DNA of 64,000 bases. Source: Rosettibacter sp037481715 (GTDB taxonomy: Bacteria > Bacteroidota > Ignavibacteria > Ignavibacteriales > Melioribacteraceae). Positions within the stretch are counted from its first letter, which is position 1, and the number at the start of each line of letters is the position of its first letter. The stretch spans positions 248,001 to 312,000 of the forward strand of contig JBBFLD010000001.1 in the NCBI GenBank assembly GCA_037481715.1. The letters run 5' to 3'. A model generated the notes under the pieces. That model made no database searches. It was not told where the DNA came from and saw nothing but the letters and a program-made list of their open reading frames with translations. A program made the translations under genes and the position numbers. This document shows, in pieces, positions 26,062 through 33,454 of this stretch.

Positions 26062-27474
26062 TTAATTCCAAAAATCAAAGTAATTTCTTGCATTGTTATA
26101 TGAAATATCTTGAACCATCCTGCCGATTAATTTAATGTCATTTGGTATTAAGCCTTTTTCAATTTCTTCACCAAGTATATTGCATAAAATTCTTCTGAAG
26201 TAATCATGACGAGAATAAGATAGAAAACTTCTTGAATCAGTGAGCATTCCAATAAATCTGCTAAGCAAACTCATATTTGAAAGCGCATCGATTTGTTTTT
26301 CAATTCCACTTTTTTGATCCAAGAACCACCAAGCACTTCCATATTGTAATTTGCCAGGAACAGTTCCATCTTGAAAGTTGCCAATCATTGTTGCCATTAA
26401 TTCGTTATCAGCAGGATTGAGATTATAAATAATTGTTTTAGTTAATTTATTTTCGCTGTCAAGTCTATCAAGAAATTTTGCAAGTGGACGAGCAATTTCA
26501 AAATCGCCAATCGAATCCCAGCCGGTATCAGGTCCTAATGTTCTGAACATTCTTGAATTATTATTTCTTAACGCACCGAGATGCAGCTGCTGAACCCAGC
26601 CTTTTTCATAATCCATTATACCAAATTCATACATCATTGCAGATTTGAATTTGAGAATTTCACTTAGTGATAATTCTTTTTTAGATAAAATTTTTTGAAA
26701 TATATTTTCTATTTCTTCTGAAGTATAATCTTCAGCATAAGCTGTTTCAATTCCATGGTCAGAAAGACGACATCCATTTTCATGGAAAAAATCATGGCGT
26801 TTTCTGATTGATTCAATAAAACTCTGGAAATCTTTTATAGCAGTGTTTGATGCTTCTTCAAGTTTTTTGACATAATTTAAAAATGCATCAAGATTTTCAA
26901 CAGCCATTGCTTTATCTGGTCGAAATGCAGGAATCACTTTTGTTTCAAAAGGATTTTCTTTTAATTTCTTATGATATTCAAGAGTATCAACGGGGTCATC
27001 AGTTGTGCAAATTACTTCAACGTTCCATTGTTTAATAATTCCTTGAGTAGTAAAATCATCTTGCTGAAGCAGTTCGTTGCAGCGATTCCAAATTTCTTCT
27101 GCAGTTTCTGCATTCAATAATTTATCTGAAATGCCAAATGGTTTTTTCAATTCCATGTGAGTCCAATGATAAAGAGGATTTTTAATTGTATAAGGAACTG
27201 TTTCAGCCCATTTGAAAAATTTTTCTTTATCCGATGCATTGCCAGTAATAAATCTTTCATCGACTCCATTTGTGCGCATTGCCCGCCATTTGTAATGGTC
27301 GCCATAAAGCCAGATATGAGTTATATTTTCAAATTTTTTATTCTCTGCAATTTCATTTACAGGAAGATGACAATGATAATCGATAATTGGCATCTTTGAT
27401 GCGTATTCATGATAAAGAACTTGAGCTGTTTTATTTGTTAACAAAAAATTTTCGGTTATAAATATATCTTTCAT
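26062..27474 (-). CDS. uxaC: Uronate isomerase (glucuronate/galacturonate isomerase)
   Basis: Amidohydrolase-superfamily isomerase converting D-galacturonate to D-tagaturonate and D-glucuronate to D-fructuronate. The metal-binding start is PIIDYHCHLPVNEI near residues 29-42. WLYGDHYKWRAMRTNGV near 55-71 is a hallmark stretch of UxaC, and CTTDDPVDTLEYH near 156 and LGPDTGWDSIGD near 319 are further conserved blocks. Length 470 is normal. It follows exuT by 14 bp and precedes uxaE by 15 bp. It is the entry enzyme for monomeric galacturonate released by the GH28 enzyme. Confidence 0.95.
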   Translation of the reverse strand: MKDIFITENFLLTNKTAQVLYHEYASKMPIIDYHCHLPVNEIAENKKFENITHIWLYGDHYKWRAMRTNGVDERFITGNASDKEKFFKWAETVPYTIKNPLYHWTHMELKKPFGISDKLLNAETAEEIWNRCNELLQQDDFTTQGIIKQWNVEVICTTDDPVDTLEYHKKLKENPFETKVIPAFRPDKAMAVENLDAFLNYVKKLEEASNTAIKDFQSFIESIRKRHDFFHENGCRLSDHGIETAYAEDYTSEEIENIFQKILSKKELSLSEILKFKSAMMYEFGIMDYEKGWVQQLHLGALRNNNSRMFRTLGPDTGWDSIGDFEIARPLAKFLDRLDSENKLTKTIIYNLNPADNELMATMIGNFQDGTVPGKLQYGSAWWFLDQKSGIEKQIDALSNMSLLSRFIGMLTDSRSFLSYSRHDYFRRILCNILGEEIEKGLIPNDIKLIGRMVQDISYNNARNYFDFWN

Positions 27475-27488
27475 AATTTAGCCTCATT

Positions 27489-28817
27489 TTATAATTCTAC
27501 TTTTTTCATTTGTGGCGCTAAAAGATTAAATATAACCCATGCACCTAAATAAGCAGTGCCACAAATTATGAACATTATATAATAACCAGTTTCTATATTT
27601 CCTAAAGCTTTGAAATGGTCTAATAAAATGCCTGCTAAAGTTGAAAGCAAAATTCCACCAATTGCACCTGCCATACCTCCAATGCCTGTTACAGAGGCTA
27701 CAGCTTTTTTAGGAAACATATCTGAAGTAGTAGTAAATAAATTAGCTGACCAAGCCTGATGAGAAGATGCAGCAAGACCAATAATTAAAACTGCAAACCA
27801 ATAAGTATAAGTTCCTAATGCTTGAGCAAATACAACAGGAACAACTAATAATGCAAAGACAAGCATAGCAGTTCTTCTTGCTTTGAATACAGGCCAACCT
27901 TTACCAATAAAATATCCAGAAAGCCAACCACCAAAAATACTACCAATTGTTGTCATTGTGTAAACTACTGCGATTGGTAATGCATAATCAGTTTTAGTCA
28001 TTCCATATTGCTTATTTAGAAATGAAGGCAGCCAGAATAAATAGAACCACCAGATTGGATCAGTCATAAATTTACCAACAACAAAAGCCCAAGTTTGACG
28101 ATATGTAAGTAATTTAAACCAGCTTACTTTTTCTTTATTCTCATTTTCTAAAGTTTCATCTTTATCGCTATGAATGTATTCAAATTCTTCTTTGCTTAAC
28201 TTTTTGTGTTTGGATGGAATCTCATACATACCAAACCAGAAAAATAACCAGATAAATCCAATAGCACCTGTAATAATAAAAGCTTCCTGCCAGCCCCAGG
28301 CAGCAGCAATAAAAGGTACTGAGAGTGGAGCCAATATTGCGCCCACATTTGTTCCTGAATTAAATATTCCAGTTGCTAATGCTCTTTCCTTTTTTGGGAA
28401 CCATTCAGCTACAGTTTTAATTGCGGCAGGGAAATTCCCAGCTTCACTAATTCCTAAAAATCCACGCGCAACCATAAAACCTACAGTGCTTCTTGCAAAT
28501 GCATGTCCTATAGCTGCCAAACTCCAAACAACAAGAGAAACAGCATAACCTATCTTAGTGCCAACTTTATCAATGAACCAACCAACTACCAACATTCCAA
28601 GTGCATAACAAAGTTGAAACACAACTACAATATGGGCATAATCACTTTCTGTCCAGTTAAATTGAGGTTCGAGATAGTCATCTTTTAACAGACTTATAAC
28701 TTGACGGTCAAGGTAATTAACAGTAGTTGCAAAAAATACAAGTGCTAATATTACCCAGCGATATTTTCCAATTTTGGATTTTGGCGGGGTATTCGATGTG
28801 ATTTCTGAAGCTGTCAT
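27489..28817 (-). CDS. exuT: MFS hexuronate transporter ExuT
   Basis: Inner-membrane major facilitator transporter of the ACS type, importing galacturonate and glucuronate with protons. About twelve hydrophobic segments fill 442 residues. VNYLDRQVISLL near residue 33 is the family's N-terminal signature, and GWFIDKVGTKIGYAVSLV near 78-95 is the loop 2-3 motif. RGFLGISEAGNFPAAIK near 138 matches the conserved sugar-acid transporter segment. It is the first gene of the uxa operon; its upstream region (28818-29011) separates it from tRNA-Ser(GGA) on the same strand. Related carriers move other sugar acids, but the adjacent uxaC and uxaE make hexuronate the best call. Confidence 0.88.
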   Translation of the reverse strand: MTASEITSNTPPKSKIGKYRWVILALVFFATTVNYLDRQVISLLKDDYLEPQFNWTESDYAHIVVVFQLCYALGMLVVGWFIDKVGTKIGYAVSLVVWSLAAIGHAFARSTVGFMVARGFLGISEAGNFPAAIKTVAEWFPKKERALATGIFNSGTNVGAILAPLSVPFIAAAWGWQEAFIITGAIGFIWLFFWFGMYEIPSKHKKLSKEEFEYIHSDKDETLENENKEKVSWFKLLTYRQTWAFVVGKFMTDPIWWFYLFWLPSFLNKQYGMTKTDYALPIAVVYTMTTIGSIFGGWLSGYFIGKGWPVFKARRTAMLVFALLVVPVVFAQALGTYTYWFAVLIIGLAASSHQAWSANLFTTTSDMFPKKAVASVTGIGGMAGAIGGILLSTLAGILLDHFKALGNIETGYYIMFIICGTAYLGAWVIFNLLAPQMKKVEL

Positions 28818-29011
28818 TTTAACCTCTTAGTTATTTTTATAATAAAAAACAGCTTTTTTATATCGTAAACTTTATCGATTACTAAATTATACAAAAATTT
28901 TACTTATTCCAATAAAAAATAGTCGTATAAAAAAAATTTCTTGGATTAAATTACTCATAATTTATTTTATTATAGGACAACATAAATTTGGTATGGGAAC
29001 AAATGAATTTG

Positions 29012-29099
29012 CGGAGAGAGTGGGATTCGAACCCACGATACCCTTTAGGGGTATACACGCTCTCCAGGCGTGCCAGTTCAACCACTCCTGCATCTCTCC
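29012..29099 (-). tRNA. tRNA-Ser (anticodon GGA)
   Basis: Folds as a class II tRNA with a long variable arm. The acceptor 5' strand GGAGAGA pairs with TCTCTCC, followed by discriminator G. The anticodon loop CTGGAGA gives GGA, and the T arm GTGGGTTCGAATCCCAC is perfect. CCA is not encoded. Read on the minus strand, its upstream DNA is an array of truncated copies of its own 5' half. Confidence 0.97.
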
Positions 29100-29124
29100 G
29101 TTTTCTAAGAACAAAAAATTTAGT

Positions 29125-29179
29125 CGTGCCAGTTTCCGCCAAAATTATGGCGGACAAGCAACCACTCCTGCATCTCTCC
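29125..29179 (-). pseudogene. Truncated tRNA-Ser(GGA) copy A, D loop interrupted by a palindrome
   Basis: Acceptor 5' strand and D arm are identical to the intact gene. The D loop is split between GTGGTTG and AACTGG by 29135-29158, whose arms TCCGCC (29135-29140) and GGCGGA (29149-29154) form a hairpin. Everything 3' of the anticodon stem start is missing, so it cannot fold as a tRNA. Confidence 0.85.
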
Positions 29180-29204
29180 GTTTTCTAAGAACAAAAAATT
29201 TAGT

Positions 29205-29259
29205 CGTGCCAGTTTCCGCCAAAATTACGGCGGACAAGCAACCACTCCTGCATATCTCC
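29205..29259 (-). pseudogene. Truncated tRNA-Ser(GGA) copy B, D loop interrupted by a palindrome
   Basis: Same structure as copy A, with the insert at 29215-29238 and one acceptor change (catAtctcc on the + strand). A third, heavily mutated copy follows to about 29315. Decay increases with distance from the intact tRNA. Confidence 0.82.
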
Positions 29260-29315
29260 GTTTTTAAGAACAAAAAATTTAGTTGTACAAGTTTACGCTA
29301 AGATTATGGCAAATT

Positions 29316-29665
29316 ATTAATGGCTACAGTTTCTTAATTAATTCTATAATTCAATTAGAACATAATTAAATTTTGAAACCATAAAGGAACTTATTACACA
29401 AAAATTTCATTGCAAATATAGAAAATCAATTATTACTAAAAAATTTTTTTGATAAATAAAATTTTTCTCTACAAGAATTTATTCAATATGTTTTTTAATT
29501 TTGAATACTTGAGTATTCACAAATTTGTTACTCTCGTGAAGATGAAAGACTATTAAGTTGTTTGAATATTAGCAGTGAAAAATTGTCTAATTAATTAGAA
29601 TTGATAATGTTACCAATTTTTTATCTCTACTTAATACAAGTATTTAAAACAAAATAAAATTCTTT
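29316..29665. other. AT-rich non-coding spacer between the divergent tRNA-Ser loci
   Basis: No open frame of note, no RNA fold and no repeat copy was recognised. The stretch is strongly AT-rich. It lies upstream of both tRNA-Ser loci, which face away from each other. Confidence 0.5.
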
Positions 29666-29723
29666 GAAATAATGGCAGAGTGGTTGCCTGTCCGGCTCTG
29701 GCGGAAATGTGGCGGCCTCGAAA
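29666..29723 (+). pseudogene. Truncated tRNA-Ser(CGA) copy with palindrome insert in the D loop
   Basis: Aligns with the 5' half of tRNA-Ser(CGA) starting 76 bp further on. The shared stretch is TGGCAGAGTGGTTG, then a 19-bp insert (29687-29705, core GTCCGGCTCTGGCGGA), then AATGTGGCGGCCTCGAAA against AATGCGGCGGTCTCGAAA in the intact gene. The 3' half is absent. The acceptor strand has decayed from GGAGAGG to GAAATAA, mostly by G-to-A changes. Confidence 0.82.
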
Positions 29724-29741
29724 TACTTACTAATATCCTCT

Positions 29742-29830
29742 GGAGAGGTGGCAGAGTGGTTGAATGCGGCGGTCTCGAAAACCGTTTGGCGCATTTTCGC
29801 GCCACGGGGGTTCGAATCCCCCCCTCTCCG
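29742..29830 (+). tRNA. tRNA-Ser (anticodon CGA)
   Basis: Class II tRNA: acceptor GGAGAGG with CCTCTCC and discriminator G, anticodon loop CTCGAAA giving CGA, a variable-arm hairpin TGGCGCATTTTCGCGCCA and T arm GGGGGTTCGAATCCCCC. CCA is not encoded. The preceding 18 bp separates it from a broken copy of itself. Confidence 0.97.
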
Positions 29831-29859
29831 CAAAGTCAGCGGGCAAATATTTTATTCTT

Positions 29860-30067
29860 ATGTATTATGTTTACTTAATACAGTGAAAAAATAAATAATA
29901 GATACATCGGCTACACTGACAATGTAGAAAAAAGACTTTATGAGCATAATCATGCTAAATCTAAATTTACTAAGAGCGGTATTCCCTGGAAATTTCTTTA
30001 TGTTGAAGAATTCGAAAACAAATCTGATGCAAGAAAAAGAGAATTATTCTTAATTTGTAAGAAATAA
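29860..30067 (+). pseudogene. Frameshifted GIY-YIG family endonuclease domain
   Basis: An ATG at 29860 starts MYYVYLIQ, the typical opening of small GIY-YIG proteins, then meets TGA at 29884. In the +1-shifted frame the sequence resumes as SEKINNRYIGYTDNVEKRL, then EHNHAKSKFTKSGIPWKFL and EEFENKSDARKREL, ending at TAA 30065-30067. Restoring two bases (CAGTGAA to CAGAGTGAA) would rejoin the halves, so a 2-nt deletion explains the break. The joined product would be about 68 residues, a little short at the C-terminus. It starts 29 bp after tRNA-Ser(CGA). UPF0213-type relatives have no settled function. A sequencing error at this point would make it a normal gene. Confidence 0.8.
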
Positions 30068-30091
30068 TATTTTAAACAAACATAAATTCTT

Positions 30092-30529
30092 ATGGCAACC
30101 AGTAAAAAATTATTTTTCGTTTTTTTATTCTCATTTATTTTTTATGGCTCATTATGTTCTCAAAATAAAAATGATGAATGGATCCCAGTTGATGTCAATG
30201 ACAAATTGTTTATTAATTCATCTAACATATTAATTGATAAAGATGATATTTATGTATGGGTTTTAGAAAATCACTCTGAACCTATCAAAATAGAGATGAT
30301 TGATAAAGAAATTTATAAAACAAAAACATATTATCTAATTAATAAGGAATTAAAAAGATACAGCATTCTTCAAATTATTTTTTATGACAAAAATAATAAT
30401 GTGATAAAAAGTTACTCTTACAATTATAATACTGATGACATTAATTATAAATACAGCACACCAATTCTTGAGGGTTCAACCGTAGAAAGTGTTTTATTAA
30501 AATCTCTGGGGCTTTTTAATAACAGATAA
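30092..30529 (+). CDS. Exported protein of unknown function
   Basis: A 145-residue protein with a clear signal peptide (about 1-23, hydrophobic run FFVFLFSFIFYGSLC, ending SQ). I do not recognise the mature part with confidence. It is beta-rich, with WIPVDVNDKLFINSSN, then YVWVLENHSEP and YYLINKELKRYSILQI. This layout recalls small 'surface-adhesin E'-like lipocalin-type proteins that also open with a W...V...YID pattern. The Cys before Ser-Gln could suggest a lipobox, but the spacing is not ideal. It ends one base before the stop of the convergent mtgA gene. Confidence 0.7.
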   Translation: MATSKKLFFVFLFSFIFYGSLCSQNKNDEWIPVDVNDKLFINSSNILIDKDDIYVWVLENHSEPIKIEMIDKEIYKTKTYYLINKELKRYSILQIIFYDKNNNVIKSYSYNYNTDDINYKYSTPILEGSTVESVLLKSLGLFNNR

Positions 30530-31225
30530 TTATAAATTATTCTTAATAAAAATAATTCCACCTATTAAATCCATCTGTTCCATTATTTTATTTCTTCTGT
30601 ATAATAAATAATTACTTGGTCTTAATGGATTTCTTTTTCGTGGATTTGGTAAAATTGAAGCAATTGCAGCCGCTTCTGATTTCGTAAGCTTATCTGGATT
30701 TTTCTTAAAATAAATTCTTGATGCACTCTTTATTCCATAGATACCATCTCCCATCTCTGCAATATTCAAGTAAACTTCTATAATTCTTTTCTTCGACCAA
30801 AATAATTCAATTAACACGGTGTAATAAGCTTCAACTGCTTTTCTAAAAAAAATTTTTGATGGGAATAAAAACAAATTTTTTGCAACCTGCATAGTTATTG
30901 TGCTCGCCCCTCTAATTCTTTTTCTATGCTCATTTTCCTTCATTGCTTTTTCGATTTGTTCAAAATCAAAACCAAAATGCTCAAAAAATCTCTGGTCCTC
31001 AGAAGCAACAACAGCCAATGGAACATAAAGCGATACTTTATTAATACTGATTGGATTATATTTTATATCTTCATTACTAAAAAGTGAACTCAAAGAATCT
31101 TTTACAGAAGAATACATAAATGCTGATGTAGCAGGATTAATAAATCTAAAAACAATTAACAAAAAAATAATCCACAATGTGAAAACAATAAAAGTTTTGG
31201 CAAGCACTCCAATTATCTTTAACAT
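30530..31225 (-). CDS. mtgA: Monofunctional peptidoglycan glycosyltransferase
   Basis: GT51 enzyme polymerising lipid II into glycan strands, anchored in the inner membrane by one N-terminal helix (about 8-30). The catalytic Glu is in VASEDQRFFEHFGFDFEQIE near residue 76. GASTITMQVAKNLFL near 105, KKRIIEVYLNIAEMGDGIYGI near 144 and ASILPNPRKRNPLRPS near 188 are the other conserved GT51 motifs. At 231 residues there is no transpeptidase domain, as expected for MtgA. It is a stand-alone gene, convergent with the preceding one and divergent from ferritin. Confidence 0.93.
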   Translation of the reverse strand: MLKIIGVLAKTFIVFTLWIIFLLIVFRFINPATSAFMYSSVKDSLSSLFSNEDIKYNPISINKVSLYVPLAVVASEDQRFFEHFGFDFEQIEKAMKENEHRKRIRGASTITMQVAKNLFLFPSKIFFRKAVEAYYTVLIELFWSKKRIIEVYLNIAEMGDGIYGIKSASRIYFKKNPDKLTKSEAAAIASILPNPRKRNPLRPSNYLLYRRNKIMEQMDLIGGIIFIKNNL

Positions 31226-31325
31226 AATTTTCTTTAAAAATTTGTTAGAATGAACTAAAAATTATTTTTTTTGTTTCAAAGAGTAATAATTTGTATAATT
31301 AACTACAACTAAAAAGAGGTGTATT

Positions 31326-31814
31326 ATGATTTCAAACAAAATGGAAAAAGCATTAAATGAACAATTAAATGCAGAATTATTTTCTTCATATTTATATTTA
31401 TCGATGGCTGCTCATTTCGAATCAATTAATTGGAGAGGTTTTGCTCATTGGATGAAAAAGCAATCAGAAGAAGAATATGGACATGCGATGAAATTTTTTG
31501 GATATATTAATGAAGTTGGAAAAAAAGTAACATTAGATAAAATTGAAAAACCAAAATTAGAATGGAATTCACCTCTGGAAGCTTTCGAAGAAGCACTTAA
31601 ACATGAGGAGTATATAACCAAAAGAATTAACGACCTTGTCAATTTAGCAGTTGAAGAAAAAGACCATGCTACAAACAACTTTTTGCAATGGTTTGTGAAA
31701 GAACAGGTAGAAGAAGTTTCCTCAGTTCAAAAAATAGTAGAAACAATGAAATTGGTTGGCGACCATCCTGGAAGTTTATTTATGCTTGACCATGAACTTG
31801 GAAAACGCGATTAA
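31326..31814 (+). CDS. ftnA: Bacterial non-haem ferritin
   Basis: Iron-storage ferritin forming a 24-mer that oxidises Fe(II) and stores the mineral. The four-helix bundle has ferroxidase residues in LNEQLNAELFSSYLYLSMA (Glu near 17), EEEYGHAMKFFGY (Glu near 50 and His near 53), and a further Glu in helix C (EALKHEEYI) and Gln in FVKEQVEEV. Length 162 is standard. A ribosome site AGAGG lies 7 nt before the ATG. It appears to be a single-gene unit with its promoter in the 100-bp divergent spacer with mtgA. Confidence 0.95.
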   Translation: MISNKMEKALNEQLNAELFSSYLYLSMAAHFESINWRGFAHWMKKQSEEEYGHAMKFFGYINEVGKKVTLDKIEKPKLEWNSPLEAFEEALKHEEYITKRINDLVNLAVEEKDHATNNFLQWFVKEQVEEVSSVQKIVETMKLVGDHPGSLFMLDHELGKRD

Positions 31815-31841
31815 TTTTTATTCATATTTTTTCTTTTGATA

Positions 31842-31858
31842 TAAATTTGTTAAGTTTG
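31842..31858 (+). promoter_or_regulatory. Possible Bacteroidota-type -7 element of rpmB
   Basis: Two overlapping matches to TAnnTTTG occur (TAAATTTG at 31842 and TAAGTTTG at 31851), 30-40 bp upstream of the rpmB start. A good -33 TTTG at the standard spacing is lacking, so this is a weak call. Confidence 0.35.
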
Positions 31859-31887
31859 CATGCAAAATAATTAAAAGTGGAAAAATA

Positions 31888-32127
31888 ATGGCTCGAAGAT
31901 GTCAATTAACAGGTGTTGGTCCAGTAAGTGGTCACAATATCTCCCATGCTCACAATAAAACCAAAAGAAGATTTTTGCCAAATCTTCAGAAAAAAAGAAT
32001 TTGGGTTAAAGAACTTAATAGATTTGTGACAGTTAAATTAACGACCAGCGCTTTGAGAACACTCGCTAAAAACGGCACTGGAGAATTAGCAAAATTAATC
32101 ACTGCTAAGAAAATTAAAGTAAGATAA
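31888..32127 (+). CDS. rpmB: 50S ribosomal protein L28
   Basis: Small ribosomal protein of 79 residues, opening ARRCQLTGVGPVSGHNISH, with NKTKRRFLPNLQKKRIWV and LTTSALRTLAKNG, all diagnostic of L28. There is one Cys near the start and no full zinc-knuckle set, so it is the C-minus or single-Cys type. It stands alone between ferritin and a strong terminator; rpmG is not adjacent. Confidence 0.97.
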   Translation: MARRCQLTGVGPVSGHNISHAHNKTKRRFLPNLQKKRIWVKELNRFVTVKLTTSALRTLAKNGTGELAKLITAKKIKVR

Positions 32128-32158
32128 AAAGAAACCCCGTGTTGCCGGGGTTTCTTTT
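32127..32158 (+). terminator. Rho-independent terminator of rpmB
   Basis: AAAAGAAACCCCG (32127-32139) pairs with CGGGGTTTCTTTT (32146-32158) around the loop TGTTGC. The stem is 13 bp with a GC-rich core and T-rich 3' side. It begins at the rpmB stop codon. The A/T symmetry means it could also serve the convergent gene on the other strand. Confidence 0.88.
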
Positions 32159-32175
32159 AGTTGCAAAATTAAATC

Positions 32176-33306
32176 TCATCTAATCCGTCTACTATTAAAA
32201 TCTCCTTCTCTCCTTACATCATTCATTTTTCTTTCTGGTTTCGAATTTTCATTTTCTCTATTTCTTAATTCAGGAAAATTTCTATCTCTCTGTTTTTCAT
32301 ATTGATTTTGTCTTTCATAAGTTCGGCTTTGTTCTTGAGTTCTGCTTCTTTCACGATTAAAAGTTCTATCTTCATTTGGATAACTTTTTTCAATTCGAGT
32401 ATTGTTTTCTTCTAAATTATTTCTTGATTCAAATTTATTTTCACTATCATTTCTTCTTATAATTTCTCTTTCTGGCAAATTTACTTTATCTCGTTCAAGT
32501 GTAGATTTTCTCTCAGCCCTTCTCAATTCAAAATTTCTATCTCTGCTGATTTGATAATCTCTTTCTCCCAATCTATAAGTATAAATTCTATTTTTATCTC
32601 TATCTCTTATCTTTCCAAATTCCTTATAATCATCAAGGTTAGTTACTTCATATTCTCTAATTCTTAATCGTGCTTTTCGTTCAACTATGGATTTGTCAAT
32701 CCCAGCATTAATAATTCTGCCATCACGATAATAATAATCATTTCTATATTTTGTTCTTTCAAATATGTCTGGAATTCTTCTTGAATCTACAACATAATAA
32801 TTAACATTTCGATTGCAAAAATGCTCATATCTAACAAAGTTCCAATATGAGTAATGTGAATGCCAGGTAATTGTAAAATGAATTCCTATATCAATTCTGA
32901 AATATGCATAAGGAGGTAAAGGAGCCCAGCCAATATAAAAATCGTCGTAACGCCATTCGACCCAAGCAGGTCCCCATTCATCATCAGGTATCCAAATCCA
33001 TCCATAGTAATCATCATAGTACCATCTGCCATAATGATAAACAGCCCAACCAAAAGGTTCAAACGAATCCCAATACCAACCGTATCTTGTCCAGCACCAT
33101 CTGCCAATTAAATAAGGTTTCCAGCCGATATGAATTTTTAATGGACGCCAAACAACAAAGCCATTATCAATTTCAATCCACTCACCATAAGGTTTTAGTG
33201 AAAAATAAAACATTTCGTATGAATGATGTCTAACTAATGGCTTTGCGTTATTGGATGCATAAAACAATCCAATAAAAATTATTATGTAAAATATTTTCCG
33301 TAACAT
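32176..33306 (-). CDS. DUF6600-type Trp/Tyr-rich exported protein
   Basis: A 376-residue protein with a signal peptide (about 1-21) and two very different parts. Residues about 30-170 repeat aromatic motifs: PYGEWIEIDNGFVVWRPLK, WCWTRYGWYWDSFEPFGWA, HYGRWYYDDYYGWIWIP and DEWGPAWVEWRYDDFYIGWA, then PLPPYAYF. This W/Y pattern is the DUF6600 domain of unknown function. Residues about 200-376 are extremely rich in Arg, Glu, Asn and Asp and probably disordered or coiled. No catalytic motif is evident. It is a single gene convergent with rpmB. A cell-envelope location is likely; the function is unknown. Confidence 0.8.
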   Translation of the reverse strand: MLRKIFYIIIFIGLFYASNNAKPLVRHHSYEMFYFSLKPYGEWIEIDNGFVVWRPLKIHIGWKPYLIGRWCWTRYGWYWDSFEPFGWAVYHYGRWYYDDYYGWIWIPDDEWGPAWVEWRYDDFYIGWAPLPPYAYFRIDIGIHFTITWHSHYSYWNFVRYEHFCNRNVNYYVVDSRRIPDIFERTKYRNDYYYRDGRIINAGIDKSIVERKARLRIREYEVTNLDDYKEFGKIRDRDKNRIYTYRLGERDYQISRDRNFELRRAERKSTLERDKVNLPEREIIRRNDSENKFESRNNLEENNTRIEKSYPNEDRTFNRERSRTQEQSRTYERQNQYEKQRDRNFPELRNRENENSKPERKMNDVRREGDFNSRRIR

Positions 33307-33454
33307 ATAACCTCCAGGGTTTTGAAACTTTATTTCAACTACTATACCATTTATAAAATTAGAAACTTATTCAAAAAATAATATGTTATTCGAGTGAAAG
33401 TTCATTAAAAAGGACAATTATTTTATTTTTGAATACAATATTAAAGGAGTAATA

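Larger units (their letters stand above)
29081..29315 (-). repeat. 80-bp tandem array of tRNA-Ser 5' halves with palindrome inserts
   Basis: Units run 29081-29160, 29161-29240 and a decayed one 29241 to about 29315. The first two differ at only a couple of positions. On the minus strand each unit contains a piece of tRNA-Ser(GGA) 5' end (acceptor 5' strand, D arm, start of the anticodon stem up to GGCACG) fused to the 25-bp tRNA upstream sequence. In the copies, but not in the intact gene, a 24-bp palindromic segment splits the D loop (29135-29158 and 29215-29238). Confidence 0.9.

Noticed and set aside
28818..28940. Possible promoter of exuT around TTTTTG...TAAAGTTT
   Set aside because: The downstream box does not match TAnnTTTG and the spacing is off by one or more; too weak to list.
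28951..29301. Several open frames of 66-102 codons over the tRNA-Ser(GGA) region
   Set aside because: They run through the tRNA gene and its tandem fragments; the repeat structure itself keeps the frames open.
29081..29315. Possible CRISPR array
   Set aside because: Units are contiguous 80-bp tandem repeats with no variable spacers, and their content is tRNA sequence; no cas gene is present.
29012..29830. Integrated mobile island with the tRNA fragments as attachment sites
   Set aside because: There is no integrase or cargo between the fragments, and the copies are divergent rather than direct repeats; the insert is in the D loop, not the usual anticodon or T-loop site.
29627..29894. Open frames over tRNA-Ser(CGA) on both strands
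   Set aside because: They translate the tRNA and its broken copy; no protein family or ribosome site supports them.
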